A DNA stretch of 64,000 bases from Actinacidiphila cocklensis (GCF_907177275.1 NZ_CAJSLV010000092.1:186001-250000), one strand, 5' to 3'. Shown: positions 53,418 through 63,249, counted from the stretch's first letter. Translations and numbers: made by a program. Notes: generated by a model from the letters alone, not told the origin.

Positions 53418-55841
53418 TCACGTGCGTCCGGCGAATCGCCGTCCGCTCCGCGCAGCCAGCAGATTCTGCTTCGCTGTGCGCGTGTAGGGGTGTTCGGGTC
53501 CCAGAACCCGGTCGTAGTCCCTGACCACCGACTCCAGTAGGCGCGTCGCCCTTGCGCGGCTTCCCGCTTTCAGGCAGACACAGCCCAGGTTGCGGCGCGC
53601 ATTGAGGGTGCACGGGTGGTCGGGGCCGATGACCCGGGCCCTGTCGGCGATGGTCTGGGCGAGGAGCGACCGCGAAGCACTGTAACGGCCTGCCGAAGCG
53701 TAGGCGCGTGCGAGGAAGACCTGCACCCGCAGGGTGTCAGGATGGCTCAGTCCCAATCGCTCCCGGGATGCCGAGAGGAGCGTGGTGAGGAGGTCGAGCG
53801 CCTCCGCGTGGCGGCCGACGCCCTGCAGGGCCAGCGAGCGGAAAGGCTGCCACCAGAAGTAGATGTCGTGGTCCGTCCCCAGCAGGCTCCGGTATCCGGC
53901 GAGGTTGTCGTTGTGAAGAGCCAGGGATTCCGCGTATCTCCCCACTCGCTCGTACATGCGGGCGAGTTCGCCGAAGGCGTTGAGTGTGGACAGGTGTTCC
54001 GGCCCTTCGACCCGCAGATTGTCCGCCGCGGTCTTCTCGAAGAGTGCAAGGGCTTCACTATGACGGCCCTGTGCCCGGTAACAGCTGGCCAGGTTGATCT
54101 GGGTCCGGAGAGTGACTGGCGAGTCAGGCCCCAGGACACGCAGACAGTCGTCCAGATTCACCGTATGAGTACCTACGGCGTCGTCCAGGCGTCCAGCCGC
54201 CTCAAGGTGATAACCGAGCGTATTGGTCATCTCCAGCGTCTCGTCAGCTTCTGGTCCCGCCGACCGCCGGCACACGTCCAGGTTGTCCTCTATCAAGGGG
54301 ACCGACATCTGCGGGTAGGACGCGGTGATGTACACCGAGCTGAGCGTGCCGCGTGCTGAGACGACGGCGGTGTCGTCTGCATCCAGCAGCCGCAGGTGAT
54401 CGTCGAGGACTTCCTCGCCCAATGCCCTGGCGCTGGCCAGTTCACCGGCCGCGCCTAACTGGCGGACCGCGTGTCTGCGCAGATCGAGCAGGCCGGCGAG
54501 GACTGCGTTTCCCAGCGGCTGTGCCCAGACCCAGAGGCTGTTGACGTGCGGGGCCAGTTCGCGCCGGGCCGGCTCGCCAGGATCTTCGCAGAGGCCACGT
54601 AGAACGCCGGCTGCCTGTGCTACGGCTTCGGCGAGGCGCCCTTCTCCAGCCAGCCTGTCCCTCAGCACCCGCTGGACCAGCCGGTGCATCAGTACTGTTG
54701 CCCCGTCCGCCGCGAAGAACGCGAGTGACGCGTCGGTCAGGCTACCGAGCGTGCGGTCCATACCGGCGGTGTCGCCGGGGGCGACACTGTGCAGGACGCC
54801 GCGCCCTACGCCCGTGGGTGCCAGCAGCGCCATGAGGTCGACGATGGCGCGCGCGTGGCCCGCCTCTGTTGAACGCTCGACATCGCCGACTGCGAGCAGC
54901 AGCGCTGTCGCAGCGCCCTGCGGGTAGTGCCCCCCAGGTACGCGGGGAAGCGCGTCGGAGGCGGGATTGCGGACGAACCGCTCCTCGTAATCGGCGAACG
55001 TCAGGCCCTGAGCACGGATCACGAAGGCTGCCTGGGCCAAGGCGAGGGGTAGCAGGTCCAGTATCCGTGCCACCTGGGCAGCGCCCTGGCTGTCGTCGCG
55101 TCCCGACCGTTCCATGAGGAAGTCCACCGCTTCCCGCTCGGTGAAAACATCGAGTTCGACAGGCGTGCCGAGGAGGGAGAAGGAGCGCAGGGTACTGGTC
55201 ACGATCACCGTGGTCCGCCCGGTACGGGGGAGCCAGCGGGCCGTCTCGTCAGGATCGGCCGCATTGTCGAAGACCAGCAGCGAAGGCTCGTGCAACGCCT
55301 CCAACCAGCGCCGGGCGGCGGCAGCAGCGAGTTCCGCGTTCTGCAGCGGTGCCCGTACGCCGGCCTCGTGGGCGAGATCGGCGAGCCCGGAAACGATCTG
55401 TCCCGGCCGTTCGGCCACGATCCACACCACGGCCCGCCACTGTGCCTTGACGCATTCGCGGGCGAATGCGGCGGCCAGTTGGGTCTTCCCCACACCTCGG
55501 GCGCCCGTGACGGCACACACGACGGCGACCCGACCGGGACTCGCCGCCTCCCGCAGAGCGCGTGAGGCGGCGTGCCGTTGCTGGAAAGCAAGGGGACGAC
55601 GCGGTAGGGCACCTAGGACGAGCGAGGACGTCGCTCCTGTAGAAGGGGACCCCGGGGCCATCGCAGGCTGCTCCCGGCTTGCGTACCAACCACCCACTGT
55701 GAGTACGGTCGCACCGGCCGTCGGTGCGCATGCCAGCACGACCGCCTCGTTCAGCCCCGCCCAGTCGAGCACAGGCCAGAAAATTGCGAACGCGGCGACC
55801 GAGCCGGCAACAGCGAGTGTCCAGCGAGTGCCGTGCGACAT
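53418..55841 (-). CDS. Membrane-anchored STAND (NB-ARC-like) NTPase with TPR repeats
   Basis: 807 residues. Two N-terminal membrane helices, about 8-24 and 33-50. NTPase core: Walker A GARGVGKTQ (113-121), Walker B PSLLVFDN (186-193), sensor TVIVTSTLRS. A winged-helix-like region about 310-400. From about 440 to 790 at least seven TPR units (for example CLRVLGPDSPVTLRTQINLA, ALALFEKTAADNLRVEGPEH). STAND proteins oligomerise on binding a signal. The effector is not recognised, unless the membrane helices serve as one. No operon partner. Confidence 0.87.
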   Translation of the reverse strand: MSHGTRWTLAVAGSVAAFAIFWPVLDWAGLNEAVVLACAPTAGATVLTVGGWYASREQPAMAPGSPSTGATSSLVLGALPRRPLAFQQRHAASRALREAASPGRVAVVCAVTGARGVGKTQLAAAFARECVKAQWRAVVWIVAERPGQIVSGLADLAHEAGVRAPLQNAELAAAAARRWLEALHEPSLLVFDNAADPDETARWLPRTGRTTVIVTSTLRSFSLLGTPVELDVFTEREAVDFLMERSGRDDSQGAAQVARILDLLPLALAQAAFVIRAQGLTFADYEERFVRNPASDALPRVPGGHYPQGAATALLLAVGDVERSTEAGHARAIVDLMALLAPTGVGRGVLHSVAPGDTAGMDRTLGSLTDASLAFFAADGATVLMHRLVQRVLRDRLAGEGRLAEAVAQAAGVLRGLCEDPGEPARRELAPHVNSLWVWAQPLGNAVLAGLLDLRRHAVRQLGAAGELASARALGEEVLDDHLRLLDADDTAVVSARGTLSSVYITASYPQMSVPLIEDNLDVCRRSAGPEADETLEMTNTLGYHLEAAGRLDDAVGTHTVNLDDCLRVLGPDSPVTLRTQINLASCYRAQGRHSEALALFEKTAADNLRVEGPEHLSTLNAFGELARMYERVGRYAESLALHNDNLAGYRSLLGTDHDIYFWWQPFRSLALQGVGRHAEALDLLTTLLSASRERLGLSHPDTLRVQVFLARAYASAGRYSASRSLLAQTIADRARVIGPDHPCTLNARRNLGCVCLKAGSRARATRLLESVVRDYDRVLGPEHPYTRTAKQNLLAARSGRRFAGRT

Positions 55842-55950
55842 GCCTGCCCTCCCCGAAGCGCGGCCGGCCGGTTGCTAGGCGGACGGCCTCCCCGAAAATG
55901 GTGCCGCAGCCTGCCGCATGCCGCAGGGGAAAGGGAGGAACGCTCGGCGC

Positions 55951-56574
55951 TCAGCCGTTGAACGCCTCGCGGAGGCGGGTGGCGGCGTCTGCCAGCACCT
56001 TTTCCTGTTTGCAGAAGGCGAAGCGGACCTGGGTGCGGCCCGCGGTGGGGTGGTCGTAGAAGACGGAGTTGGGGACGGCGACGACGCCGGCTCGTTCGGG
56101 CAGCGAGCGGCAGAAGGTCAACGCGTCGGTGTCCGGGACGAGCTCGGCGATGTCGGTGGTGATGAAGTACGTGCCCTGCGGCTCGTACACGGCGAAGCCG
56201 GCGTCGCGCAGGCCGGCGTCGAGCAGGTCGCGCTTGGTCAGAAGGTCGTCGCGGATGCCGGTGTAGTACGTGTCGGGCAGGGCCAGGGCCTCCGCGATGG
56301 CGTACTGGAAGGGGCCTGAGGCGACGTAGGTCAGGAACTGCTTCGCCGTGCGGACGGCCGCGACGAGTTCGGGGGAGCCCGTCACCCAGCCGACCTTCCA
56401 GCCGGTGAAGGAGAAGGTCTTGCCCGCCGAGGAGATGGAGACCGTGCGGTCGCCCATGCCGGGGAGGGAGATCAGCGGGGTGTGCGTGCCGTCGAAGACC
56501 AGGTGCTCGTAGACCTCGTCGGTCACGACGAGGAGGTCGCGCTCGACGGCGAGTTCGGCGATCGCGGTCTCCCG
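55951..56574 (-). pseudogene. Aminotransferase, N-terminally truncated copy
   Basis: About 208 codons match the C-terminal half of the complete gene from TAIAELAVERDL to the end, including the PLP Lys in SSAGKTFSF. The first half is missing; upstream sequence is unrelated and Arg/Ser-rich. It sits next to the DUF2617 gene, so this may be the original chromosomal copy broken when the accessory block entered. Confidence 0.85.
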
Positions 56575-56968
56575 GGCGGAGTTCCTCGCGCTGACCGGGA
56601 ACGGCGCCGCGGGCTGAGCGTCCCGCGCCCTCGGGCGAGCCGTCTTGCGCGCCCACCGCGAGCACCGCGGTGAGCGCCGCTCGTGTGTGCCGGCAGGGGT
56701 GTGCGGGAGCAGTGGGACGGATGCGGGTGAACACGTGAACTCGTCGGCGCTCCAAGGGATGGAAAGTGCACACAGATGGGTAAAAACCCTGAAGCCGACC
56801 CGTGATTCATGATTCCGTAGGTCTCGGACCCATTTCGAGCCGGGACCGTTCGGGTCCAGCGGACCCCACGTGGGCACGAGCCGACGCGCGCCCTGTCAAT
56901 TGGGCGCGTGGAGCGGCCCATCACATCCACTGCGTGCTCGATCCACTGCGTGCTTGCGGAGCCGACCC
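56575..56968. other. Junction region between accessory and core blocks
   Basis: About 390 bp without a supportable gene. It contains short direct repeats such as ATCCACTGCGTGC (56927 and 56941) and the promoter of DUF2617. Confidence 0.4.
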
Positions 56969-57490
56969 ATGCTCACCACCCTGCAAACCTCGTACACCGA
57001 CACCCGCGCGGGAGATCTCGCCTGGTGCCTCGGCAAAGACGCGCTTCCCGCGCTCGCCGTGCTCAACGTCGAAGTCGGCGACGGCCGCGGGCTGCGGGCC
57101 AAGGTCGAATTACGCCTGCTGGGCGCCTCGCACCAGGTCCTGGTCGACGCCGGGCGCGGCGAGTGCTCGGAGACGGTCGCGTGCATGCCGGGCAGCCGGG
57201 CGCCGCTGCCGTTCGGGGTGGCACGCCGGGTGGGCGTGTGGGACTACGAATTCGCGGCCCGCATCGAGACGCTGTCGCAGGGCTCCTTCGCTGGCCGGGC
57301 GCAGGAGTTGCTCGCGCTGGTCGCCGACCACCCGCACGGCCTGGCCGGGACCTTCCCCGGCGACCCGCACGCCTTCACCGCGATGCTGGTGCAGTACGCG
57401 GAGGGGGGCGTGCGCTGGCGCACCTGGCACGCGTATCCGCAGGAGGGGCGGCTGGTCACCACCAGGACCCGGGTGAACGCGCTGGACTGA
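56969..57490 (+). CDS. DUF2617 family protein
   Basis: 173 residues from MLTTLQTSYTDTRAGDLAWC. GASHQVLVDAGRGECSETVA and WRTWHAYPQEGRLVTTRTRV match the family. Usual in streptomycetes beside the spermidine-synthase-like gene; role unknown. Confidence 0.85.
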   Translation: MLTTLQTSYTDTRAGDLAWCLGKDALPALAVLNVEVGDGRGLRAKVELRLLGASHQVLVDAGRGECSETVACMPGSRAPLPFGVARRVGVWDYEFAARIETLSQGSFAGRAQELLALVADHPHGLAGTFPGDPHAFTAMLVQYAEGGVRWRTWHAYPQEGRLVTTRTRVNALD

Positions 57491-57580
57491 CCCGATACCG
57501 CCCCGGTCCGCCGCCCGGAGCCGCCGATTGCACCCCTGTGGGTGACCGGTGGCACCTCGACCCTGACATAGCGTGCACTC

Positions 57581-59167
57581 ATGATCGACCAGCGCCATCG
57601 CAACGAGGCCCCGCGACTCGGCCTGCGGTTACCGGTGCCCGCGGCCGCGGCCCGCGCGCTGGTGCTCGCCGCCGTCTTCGTCTGCGCCGCCTGCGGGCTC
57701 GTCTACGAGCTGGAACTCGTCGCCCTGGCCTCGTATCTGGTCGGCGACTCGGTCACCCAGGCCTCGGTGATCCTGTCGGTGATGGTCTTCGCGATGGGCT
57801 TCGGCTCGCTGCTGGCAAAACGGTTACGCGGCCGGGCCGCCGCCGCCTTCGCCGCCGTCGAGACCGGACTCGCCCTGGTCGGCGGCCTGTCGGTGATGGT
57901 GCTCTACGGCTTCTTCGCCTGGTTCGGGCAGGCCACGCCCGCGATGGTCGGCTGCGCCTTCGCGATCGGGGTGCTGACCGGGGCGGAGGTGCCGCTGCTG
58001 ATGACGCTGGTGCAGCGGATCAGGCAGCAGGACGCGGGCGGCGCGGTCGCCGACCTCTTCGCCGCCGACTACGTGGGCGCGCTCGTCGGCGGGCTCGCCT
58101 TCCCCTTCCTGCTGCTGCCGCACTTCGGGCAGCTGACCGGCGCGCTGGCCACCGGCGTGGTCAACGCGGCGGCCGGCGGCGCGACCGTGCTGTGGCTCTT
58201 CCGCGGCGACCTCAGCCGGCGCGCCCGCGGCCTGCTGCTGGTCGCCAACGTCCTGGTGCTCGCTGTGCTCGCCGGTGCCGCGGTCGCGGCAGGACCCTTC
58301 GAGCGGGCGGCCCGGCGGGCGGTCTACGGCAGCGACGTGCGGGTCGCGGAGCAGAGCTCGGTCCAGGAGATCGTGCTGACCGGCGGCGGCAGCGGCGGCC
58401 GCCCGCTGCGGCTCTACCTCGACGGCCGGCTGCGGGTCGCGGGCACCGCGACGGCCCGCTACGCCCAGGCACTCGTCCACCCCGCGATGAACGGCCCGCA
58501 CACCCGGGTCCTGCTGCTCGGCGGCGGTGACGGCCTGGCCCTGCGCGAGGTACTGCGGTACGGGGACGTCGCCGAGGTCAGCGCGGTCCAGCCGGACGGC
58601 GAGCTGCTGCGGCTGGCCCGCACCGACCCGGGCCTGACCGCCCTCAACGGCCTCGCCTACGCCGACCCCCGGGTGCGAGCGGTCACCGCGGACCCCTTCG
58701 ACTGGTTGCGCCGCCTGCACCACGGTGACGCCGGCGGGACCTACGACGTGATCGTCGCCGACCTGGCGGACCCGGGGGTCTCCCGCAGCGCCAAGCTGTA
58801 CTCGCAGGAGTTCTACGGCCTCGCCGCCCGCGCCCTGGCCCCCGGCGGCCGGCTCGCCGTCCGGGCGGGTACGGCGGCGGGCTCGGCCCGCACCTTCTGG
58901 ACGATCGACGCGACCGTACGGGCGGTGGGGCTGCACACCTCGCCGTACTGGCTGCCGGTGGCCCCAGGCGGTCCCGGGGACGCGCCCGACCAGGCCTACC
59001 TGCTGGCCGCCCGGGCCGCCGCTCCGCCGCTCGCCCTGCCCCCGGGTACCCCGCCGACGCTCACCCCGCCGGTGCTGCGGCTGGCCGCCCGGGCGCCGCT
59101 GACCACCCGGCCCAGCCGCTCGCTGCCGCCGTCGACGCTGCTGCGGCCGCGGATACCGGCGTCGTAG
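57581..59167 (+). CDS. Membrane spermidine-synthase-like protein
   Basis: 528 residues. About 25-245 holds seven membrane helices (ALVLAAVFVCAACGLVYELE, VILSVMVFAMGFGSLL). About 255-460 is a spermidine-synthase-like methyltransferase fold with YAQALVHPAM, VLLLGGGDGLALREVL and YDVIVADLADP. The GGGDG motif for decarboxylated SAM is complete, but VQPDGELL replaces the usual VELD. Aminopropyl transfer is therefore possible but not certain. The C-terminal tail is Pro-rich. Confidence 0.88.
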   Translation: MIDQRHRNEAPRLGLRLPVPAAAARALVLAAVFVCAACGLVYELELVALASYLVGDSVTQASVILSVMVFAMGFGSLLAKRLRGRAAAAFAAVETGLALVGGLSVMVLYGFFAWFGQATPAMVGCAFAIGVLTGAEVPLLMTLVQRIRQQDAGGAVADLFAADYVGALVGGLAFPFLLLPHFGQLTGALATGVVNAAAGGATVLWLFRGDLSRRARGLLLVANVLVLAVLAGAAVAAGPFERAARRAVYGSDVRVAEQSSVQEIVLTGGGSGGRPLRLYLDGRLRVAGTATARYAQALVHPAMNGPHTRVLLLGGGDGLALREVLRYGDVAEVSAVQPDGELLRLARTDPGLTALNGLAYADPRVRAVTADPFDWLRRLHHGDAGGTYDVIVADLADPGVSRSAKLYSQEFYGLAARALAPGGRLAVRAGTAAGSARTFWTIDATVRAVGLHTSPYWLPVAPGGPGDAPDQAYLLAARAAAPPLALPPGTPPTLTPPVLRLAARAPLTTRPSRSLPPSTLLRPRIPAS

Positions 59168-59197
59168 GCGGCCCGGGAACGCGCGTCGTAAGCGCCT

Positions 59198-59283
59198 GGG
59201 GAGCGGCGGGGCAGGCGGCTCGGGAACGGCGGGACAGGCGGCTCGGGAACGCGCGGGAGCGGCTCGGGAACGGCGGGGCAGGG
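59198..59283. repeat. Imperfect tandem repeat, about 23-bp unit
   Basis: Units of GGCGGCTCGGGAACGGCGGG with small changes repeat about three to four times downstream of the spermidine-synthase-like gene. No coding role. Confidence 0.6.
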
Positions 59284-59349
59284 GCGCCGGGGAAAAAGTG
59301 CGGGTCGCGGAAACGTCAAGGGGGCGCGCTGGTGGGTAGGCTCCGCCGC

Positions 59350-60246
59350 ATGGAGCATGAGTCCTTCGTTCCGGGCATGACCACCGTGCGTCTGCTGCAG
59401 GCGCTGCGCACGCCGGATGTGGTGCGGGCCAGCCTGCCCGGCTGGCAGCCCGACGCCGGGGAGGCGCCCGACGGCGCCGCCGAGGGGCGGCTGCGGCTGC
59501 GGGTCGGCGGTTCCACGATCACCTACCGCGGCACCGTGACGGTCAGCGGCGACGGTCCCGGCTTCACGGTGCGGGCGGCCGGCACGGAGGTGCGCGGCGG
59601 CGGGAGCGTCACGGCCACCGCCGAGGTCACCGTGGTGACGGCGGTGCAGCCCGAGGCCGGCGTGACGGTCGTCTGGCGCGGCGAGGCGCAGGCGGAGGGC
59701 CGGCTCGCGACGTACGAGCCCGCGGCGGTGGAGGCGGCCGTACGGCGGCTGCTGGACCGTTTCTGTGCCGAGCTGGCGGCGAACGCCCCGGCCGCCGAGG
59801 CGCGCGACGCGGACGTACCGCAGGACGAGGCCGACGAAGCGCCGCAGGACGCACCGCAGGACGCGGCAGGACCCGAGGCCGTACCCGCGGAGCCGGACGA
59901 CGCGGCCGGCGAGCCCGAGCCGGACGTGGTGGACGACCTGGGGGAGCCGGGGCAGCCCGCCGACCTCGACGACTTCGAGCTGGTCGAGGTCGAGGTGGAG
60001 GTCCCGGAGAGCGCCGCGGCGCTCGACGACCTCGTACCGCCCGCCGAGGCCGCGCACGCCCGCCGGACGATGATCGGCCGCAGCGCGGAGGAGGTCGACC
60101 ACGCGCCGCCGCGCGGGCGGTACGCACCCGTGCCCGCGCCGGACAGCTCGTCCGCGGCGGCCACCCTGCGCTGGGCGGCACCGGTGGCCGCGGCGCTGGT
60201 CGCCTCCGCGGTCGTCGTGGGCCGCGTGCTGCGGCGCCGCGGCTGA
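59350..60246 (+). CDS. CoxG/SRPBCC-like protein with C-terminal membrane helix
   Basis: 298 residues. About 1-145 is a CoxG-like START fold (ESFVPGMTTVRLLQALRTPD, VTVVWRGEAQAEGRLA, RRLLDRFCAEL). About 150-230 is a long acidic Pro/Ala/Glu stretch. The end has one helix (APVAAALVASAVVVGRVL) with an Arg tail, so it is probably tail-anchored. CoxG proteins attach CO dehydrogenase to membranes, but no cox genes are near, so the substrate is unknown. Confidence 0.8.
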   Translation: MEHESFVPGMTTVRLLQALRTPDVVRASLPGWQPDAGEAPDGAAEGRLRLRVGGSTITYRGTVTVSGDGPGFTVRAAGTEVRGGGSVTATAEVTVVTAVQPEAGVTVVWRGEAQAEGRLATYEPAAVEAAVRRLLDRFCAELAANAPAAEARDADVPQDEADEAPQDAPQDAAGPEAVPAEPDDAAGEPEPDVVDDLGEPGQPADLDDFELVEVEVEVPESAAALDDLVPPAEAAHARRTMIGRSAEEVDHAPPRGRYAPVPAPDSSSAAATLRWAAPVAAALVASAVVVGRVLRRRG

Positions 60247-60368
60247 GCTCGGAGCGCCCTGGCAACCGCGTCGGCCGGCCGTCCCGCGAGACGGCGTCAG
60301 CTCGCCGCCACCACCCACTCGCCGGACCATAAGTGAACGTCAGAGCACCCGCCCGCTACGCTCGTCGC

Positions 60369-61172
60369 GTGGAGAACCAGACGAAGCTGACGGCGGGCGA
60401 CGCCGAACTGATCCTGGAGCCCGGGAACGGCTGCCGGATCGCCTCCCTGCGGGTCGCGGGGACGGAACTCCTGCGCCAGGGCGACCGATTCGGCGCCTTT
60501 CTTATGGTGCCGTGGGCGGGCAGAACCGAGAACGGGGTCTTCCGCAACGGCGGTGTCACCCACCAGCTCCCGGTGGACGCGCCCCCGCACGCGATCCATG
60601 GCACCGGGCGGCACGTCGCCTGGCAGGAGGCGGCCCCAGCGACCGCCACGACCGCGGCCTACTACTTCGACCTGGCCGACCCCTGGCCCTACCCGGGACG
60701 GGTCACCCACACCGTGGAGCTGGCACCGCACTCGGTGACCCTGACGATGAGCGTCGAGGCGCCGGCGGGCGGGGACTCCTTCCCCGCGCAGGCCGGCTGG
60801 CACCCGTGGTGGCGGCGCAACCTCGGCCAGGGCGGGCAGGACGTCGAGCTGGCGTTCAGCGCGGAGTGGCAGGAGGAGCGCGGCAGCAACCACCTGCCCA
60901 ACGGCAACCGCATCGACCCCAAGCCCGGCCCCTGGGACGACTGCTTCGGCATGCCCGACGGGGTGGACGTGACGCTGACCTGGCCCGGCGAGATGCGGCT
61001 CGAGGTGCGCAGCCCCGCACAGTGGGCGGTGATCTACGACGAGCAGCCCGAGGCGGTGTGCGTCGAGCCGCAGTCCGGCCCGCCCAACGGCCTGAACACC
61101 GCACCGCGGCTGGTCACCCCGATCGACCCGCTGGAGATTTCCACCGTCTGGACCTGGCACCGGATCGGCTGA
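60369..61172 (+). CDS. Aldose 1-epimerase family protein
   Basis: 267 residues from GTG 60369 (VENQTKLTAGDAEL); a longer frame from 60333 is less likely. GAFLMVPWAGRTENG, HAIHGTGRHVAW (catalytic His), FPAQAGWHPWWRR and CVEPQSGPPNG (catalytic Glu) are the mutarotase landmarks. Interconverts alpha and beta sugar anomers. Upstream of pyrE, separated by a strong hairpin. Confidence 0.9.
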   Translation: MENQTKLTAGDAELILEPGNGCRIASLRVAGTELLRQGDRFGAFLMVPWAGRTENGVFRNGGVTHQLPVDAPPHAIHGTGRHVAWQEAAPATATTAAYYFDLADPWPYPGRVTHTVELAPHSVTLTMSVEAPAGGDSFPAQAGWHPWWRRNLGQGGQDVELAFSAEWQEERGSNHLPNGNRIDPKPGPWDDCFGMPDGVDVTLTWPGEMRLEVRSPAQWAVIYDEQPEAVCVEPQSGPPNGLNTAPRLVTPIDPLEISTVWTWHRIG

Positions 61173-61223
61173 CCCGGGCACCCGCCCCTGCCCGACCAGG
61201 GGATCCGCCCCCGAGGAACGGAA

Positions 61224-61267
61224 CCGGCCCCGCGACCGGCGCTGCGTGCGCCCGGTCGCGGGGCCGG
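61224..61267 (+). terminator. Strong hairpin between epimerase and pyrE
   Basis: CCGGCCCCGCGACCGG and CCGGTCGCGGGGCCGG form a perfect 16-bp stem around a 12-nt loop. It ends 12 bp before the pyrE ATG, so it may end epimerase transcripts or affect pyrE translation. Confidence 0.7.
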
Positions 61268-61279
61268 ATACTTGTGGGC

Positions 61280-61822
61280 ATGAGTGACGACGTACGCAGT
61301 GCCCTGCTGCAGCAGATCAAGGACAAGGCCGTGGTGCACGGCAAGGTGACCCTCTCCTCCGGGCTGGAGGCCGACTTCTACATCGACCTGCGGCGCATCA
61401 CGCTGGACGGCGAGGCGGCACCGCTGGCCGGACAGGTGATGCTGGACCTGACCGCTGACCTGGACTTCGACGCGGTCGGCGGCCTGACACTGGGCGCCGA
61501 CCCGGTGGCCGGAGCGATGCTGCACGCCTCCGCGGCGCGCGGGAAGCGGCTGGACGCCTTCGTGGTGCGCAAAGCCAACAAGGCGCACGGGCTGCAGCGC
61601 CGTATCGAGGGCACGGAGGTCAAGGGCCGCCGGGTGCTGGTGGTGGAGGACACCTCGACCACCGGCGGCTCGCCGCTGACCGCGGTCGAGGCGGTCAGGG
61701 AAGCGGGCGGCGAGGTGGTCGCGGTCGCCGTGATCGTCGACCGCGGCGCGGAGCCGAAGGTTACGCAGGCGGGTCTGCCGTATCTCGCCGCGTATTCGCT
61801 GGCCGACCTCGATCTGGGCTGA
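61280..61822 (+). CDS. pyrE: Orotate phosphoribosyltransferase
   Basis: 180 residues. Makes OMP from orotate and PRPP. Signatures are VTLSSGLEADFYIDLRR, GADPVAGAML, AFVVRKANKAHG, and the PRPP loop VLVVEDTSTTGGSPL. Length and order are normal. Close to the upstream hairpin, with weak ribosome site. Confidence 0.96.
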   Translation: MSDDVRSALLQQIKDKAVVHGKVTLSSGLEADFYIDLRRITLDGEAAPLAGQVMLDLTADLDFDAVGGLTLGADPVAGAMLHASAARGKRLDAFVVRKANKAHGLQRRIEGTEVKGRRVLVVEDTSTTGGSPLTAVEAVREAGGEVVAVAVIVDRGAEPKVTQAGLPYLAAYSLADLDLG

Positions 61823-62059
61823 TCTGCTCGCCGCCGCCGTCCGCATCCCGGTCGGCGGCGGCCCCGGCGACCTCTTCCCAGCGGTGCGCTGACCTGCGGT
61901 TTTGTGCGCTCCGTGATGTTCCACGTGAAACATGCGGCGGGCGGTCCGCGACAGGCTCCGTACCGAGGTGGTGTATCCGTTCGGGAATGGGAAGATAGGG
62001 CCGACGATGACGTCGCCACGCCAGCACCACCACCCCGCGGAATCTGAGGAGCGGAAACG

Positions 62060-63082
62060 ATGCCCATCGCAACCCCCGAGGTCTACAACGACATGCTCGA
62101 CCGGGCGAAGGCGGGCAGGTTCGCCTACCCGGCCATCAATGTCACCTCGTCGCAGACGCTGCATGCCGCGCTGCGCGGCCTCGCCGAGGCGGAGAGCGAC
62201 GGCATCATCCAGATCTCCACGGGCGGCGCGGAGTTCCTGGGCGGCCAGTACAGCAAGGACATGGTCACCGGCGCGGTCGCGCTCGCCGAGTTCGCTCACA
62301 TCGTCGCCGAGAAGTACCCGGTCACCGTCGCGCTGCACACCGACCACTGCCCGAAGGACAAGCTGGACGCCTACGTCCGCCCGCTGCTGGCGATCTCGCA
62401 GGAGCGTGTCGACGCCGGCCGCAACCCGCTGTTCCAGTCCCACATGTGGGACGGCTCCGCCGAGAACCTGGACGACAACCTCGCCATCGCCAAGGAGCTG
62501 CTGGCCCAGGCGGCCAAGGCCAAGATCATCCTGGAGATGGAGATCACCCCGACCGGCGGTGAGGAGGACGGCGTCTCGCACGAGATCAACGACAACCTCT
62601 ACACCACCGTCGACGACGCCTTCCGCACCGTCGAGGCGGTCGGCCTCGGCGAGCAGGGCCGCTACCTGCTGGCCGCCTCCTTCGGCAACGTCCACGGCGT
62701 CTACAAGCCGGGCAACGTGGTGCTGCGCCCGGGCATCCTCAAGGAGCTCCAGGACGCGGTGGCGCAGAAGTACGGCAAGGCCAACGCCTTCGACTTCGTC
62801 TTCCACGGCGGCTCCGGCTCCACGCTCGAGGAGATCAACGAGGCGCTGGAGAACGGCGTCGTGAAGATGAACATCGACACCGACCTGCAGTACGCCTTCA
62901 CCCGTCCCGTCGCCGGGCACATGTTCGCCAACTACGACGGTGTGCTGAAGGTCGACGGCGAGGTCGGCAACAAGAAGGCCTACGACCCGCGCGTGTGGGG
63001 CAAGGCGGCCGAGGCGGGCATGGCCGCCCGCGTCGTCGTCGCCGCGGAGAACCTGCGCTCGGCGGGCAACAAGCGCAAGTAG
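62060..63082 (+). CDS. fba: Fructose-bisphosphate aldolase, class II
   Basis: 340 residues. Splits fructose 1,6-bisphosphate using zinc. YPAINVTSSQTLHAALRGLA, catalytic Asp and zinc His in ALHTDHCPKD, EMEITPTGGEEDGVSHE, FGNVHGVYKPGNVVLRP (zinc His) and VFHGGSGSTLEEI are all present. GAGGAGCGG precedes the ATG. Followed by a clear terminator. Confidence 0.98.
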   Translation: MPIATPEVYNDMLDRAKAGRFAYPAINVTSSQTLHAALRGLAEAESDGIIQISTGGAEFLGGQYSKDMVTGAVALAEFAHIVAEKYPVTVALHTDHCPKDKLDAYVRPLLAISQERVDAGRNPLFQSHMWDGSAENLDDNLAIAKELLAQAAKAKIILEMEITPTGGEEDGVSHEINDNLYTTVDDAFRTVEAVGLGEQGRYLLAASFGNVHGVYKPGNVVLRPGILKELQDAVAQKYGKANAFDFVFHGGSGSTLEEINEALENGVVKMNIDTDLQYAFTRPVAGHMFANYDGVLKVDGEVGNKKAYDPRVWGKAAEAGMAARVVVAAENLRSAGNKRK

Positions 63083-63094
63083 TCCTCACCGGCG

Positions 63095-63190
63095 CTGCCC
63101 GGCCCACCGGCCGCTGCCCGGCCCACCGGCCGCTGCCCGGCCCACCGGCCGCTGCCCGGCCCACCGGCGCTGCCCGGCCCACCGGCCGCC
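63095..63190. repeat. 19-bp tandem repeat after fba
   Basis: Five to six near-identical units of CGCTGCCCGGCCCACCGGC, one shortened by a base or two. No spacers, so not a CRISPR. Non-coding. Confidence 0.9.
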
Positions 63191-63211
63191 GCCCGCAGGG
63201 CCGTGAGACCC

Positions 63212-63249
63212 CGAAAGGACCCCAGGCAACCTTGCCCGGGGTCCTTTCG
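63212..63249 (+). terminator. Terminator after fba
   Basis: CGAAAGGACCCC and GGGGTCCTTTCG pair perfectly (12 bp) with a 14-nt loop. Confidence 0.8.

Noticed and set aside
63095..63190. Tandem repeats after fba as a CRISPR array
   Set aside because: Units are directly adjacent with no spacers.
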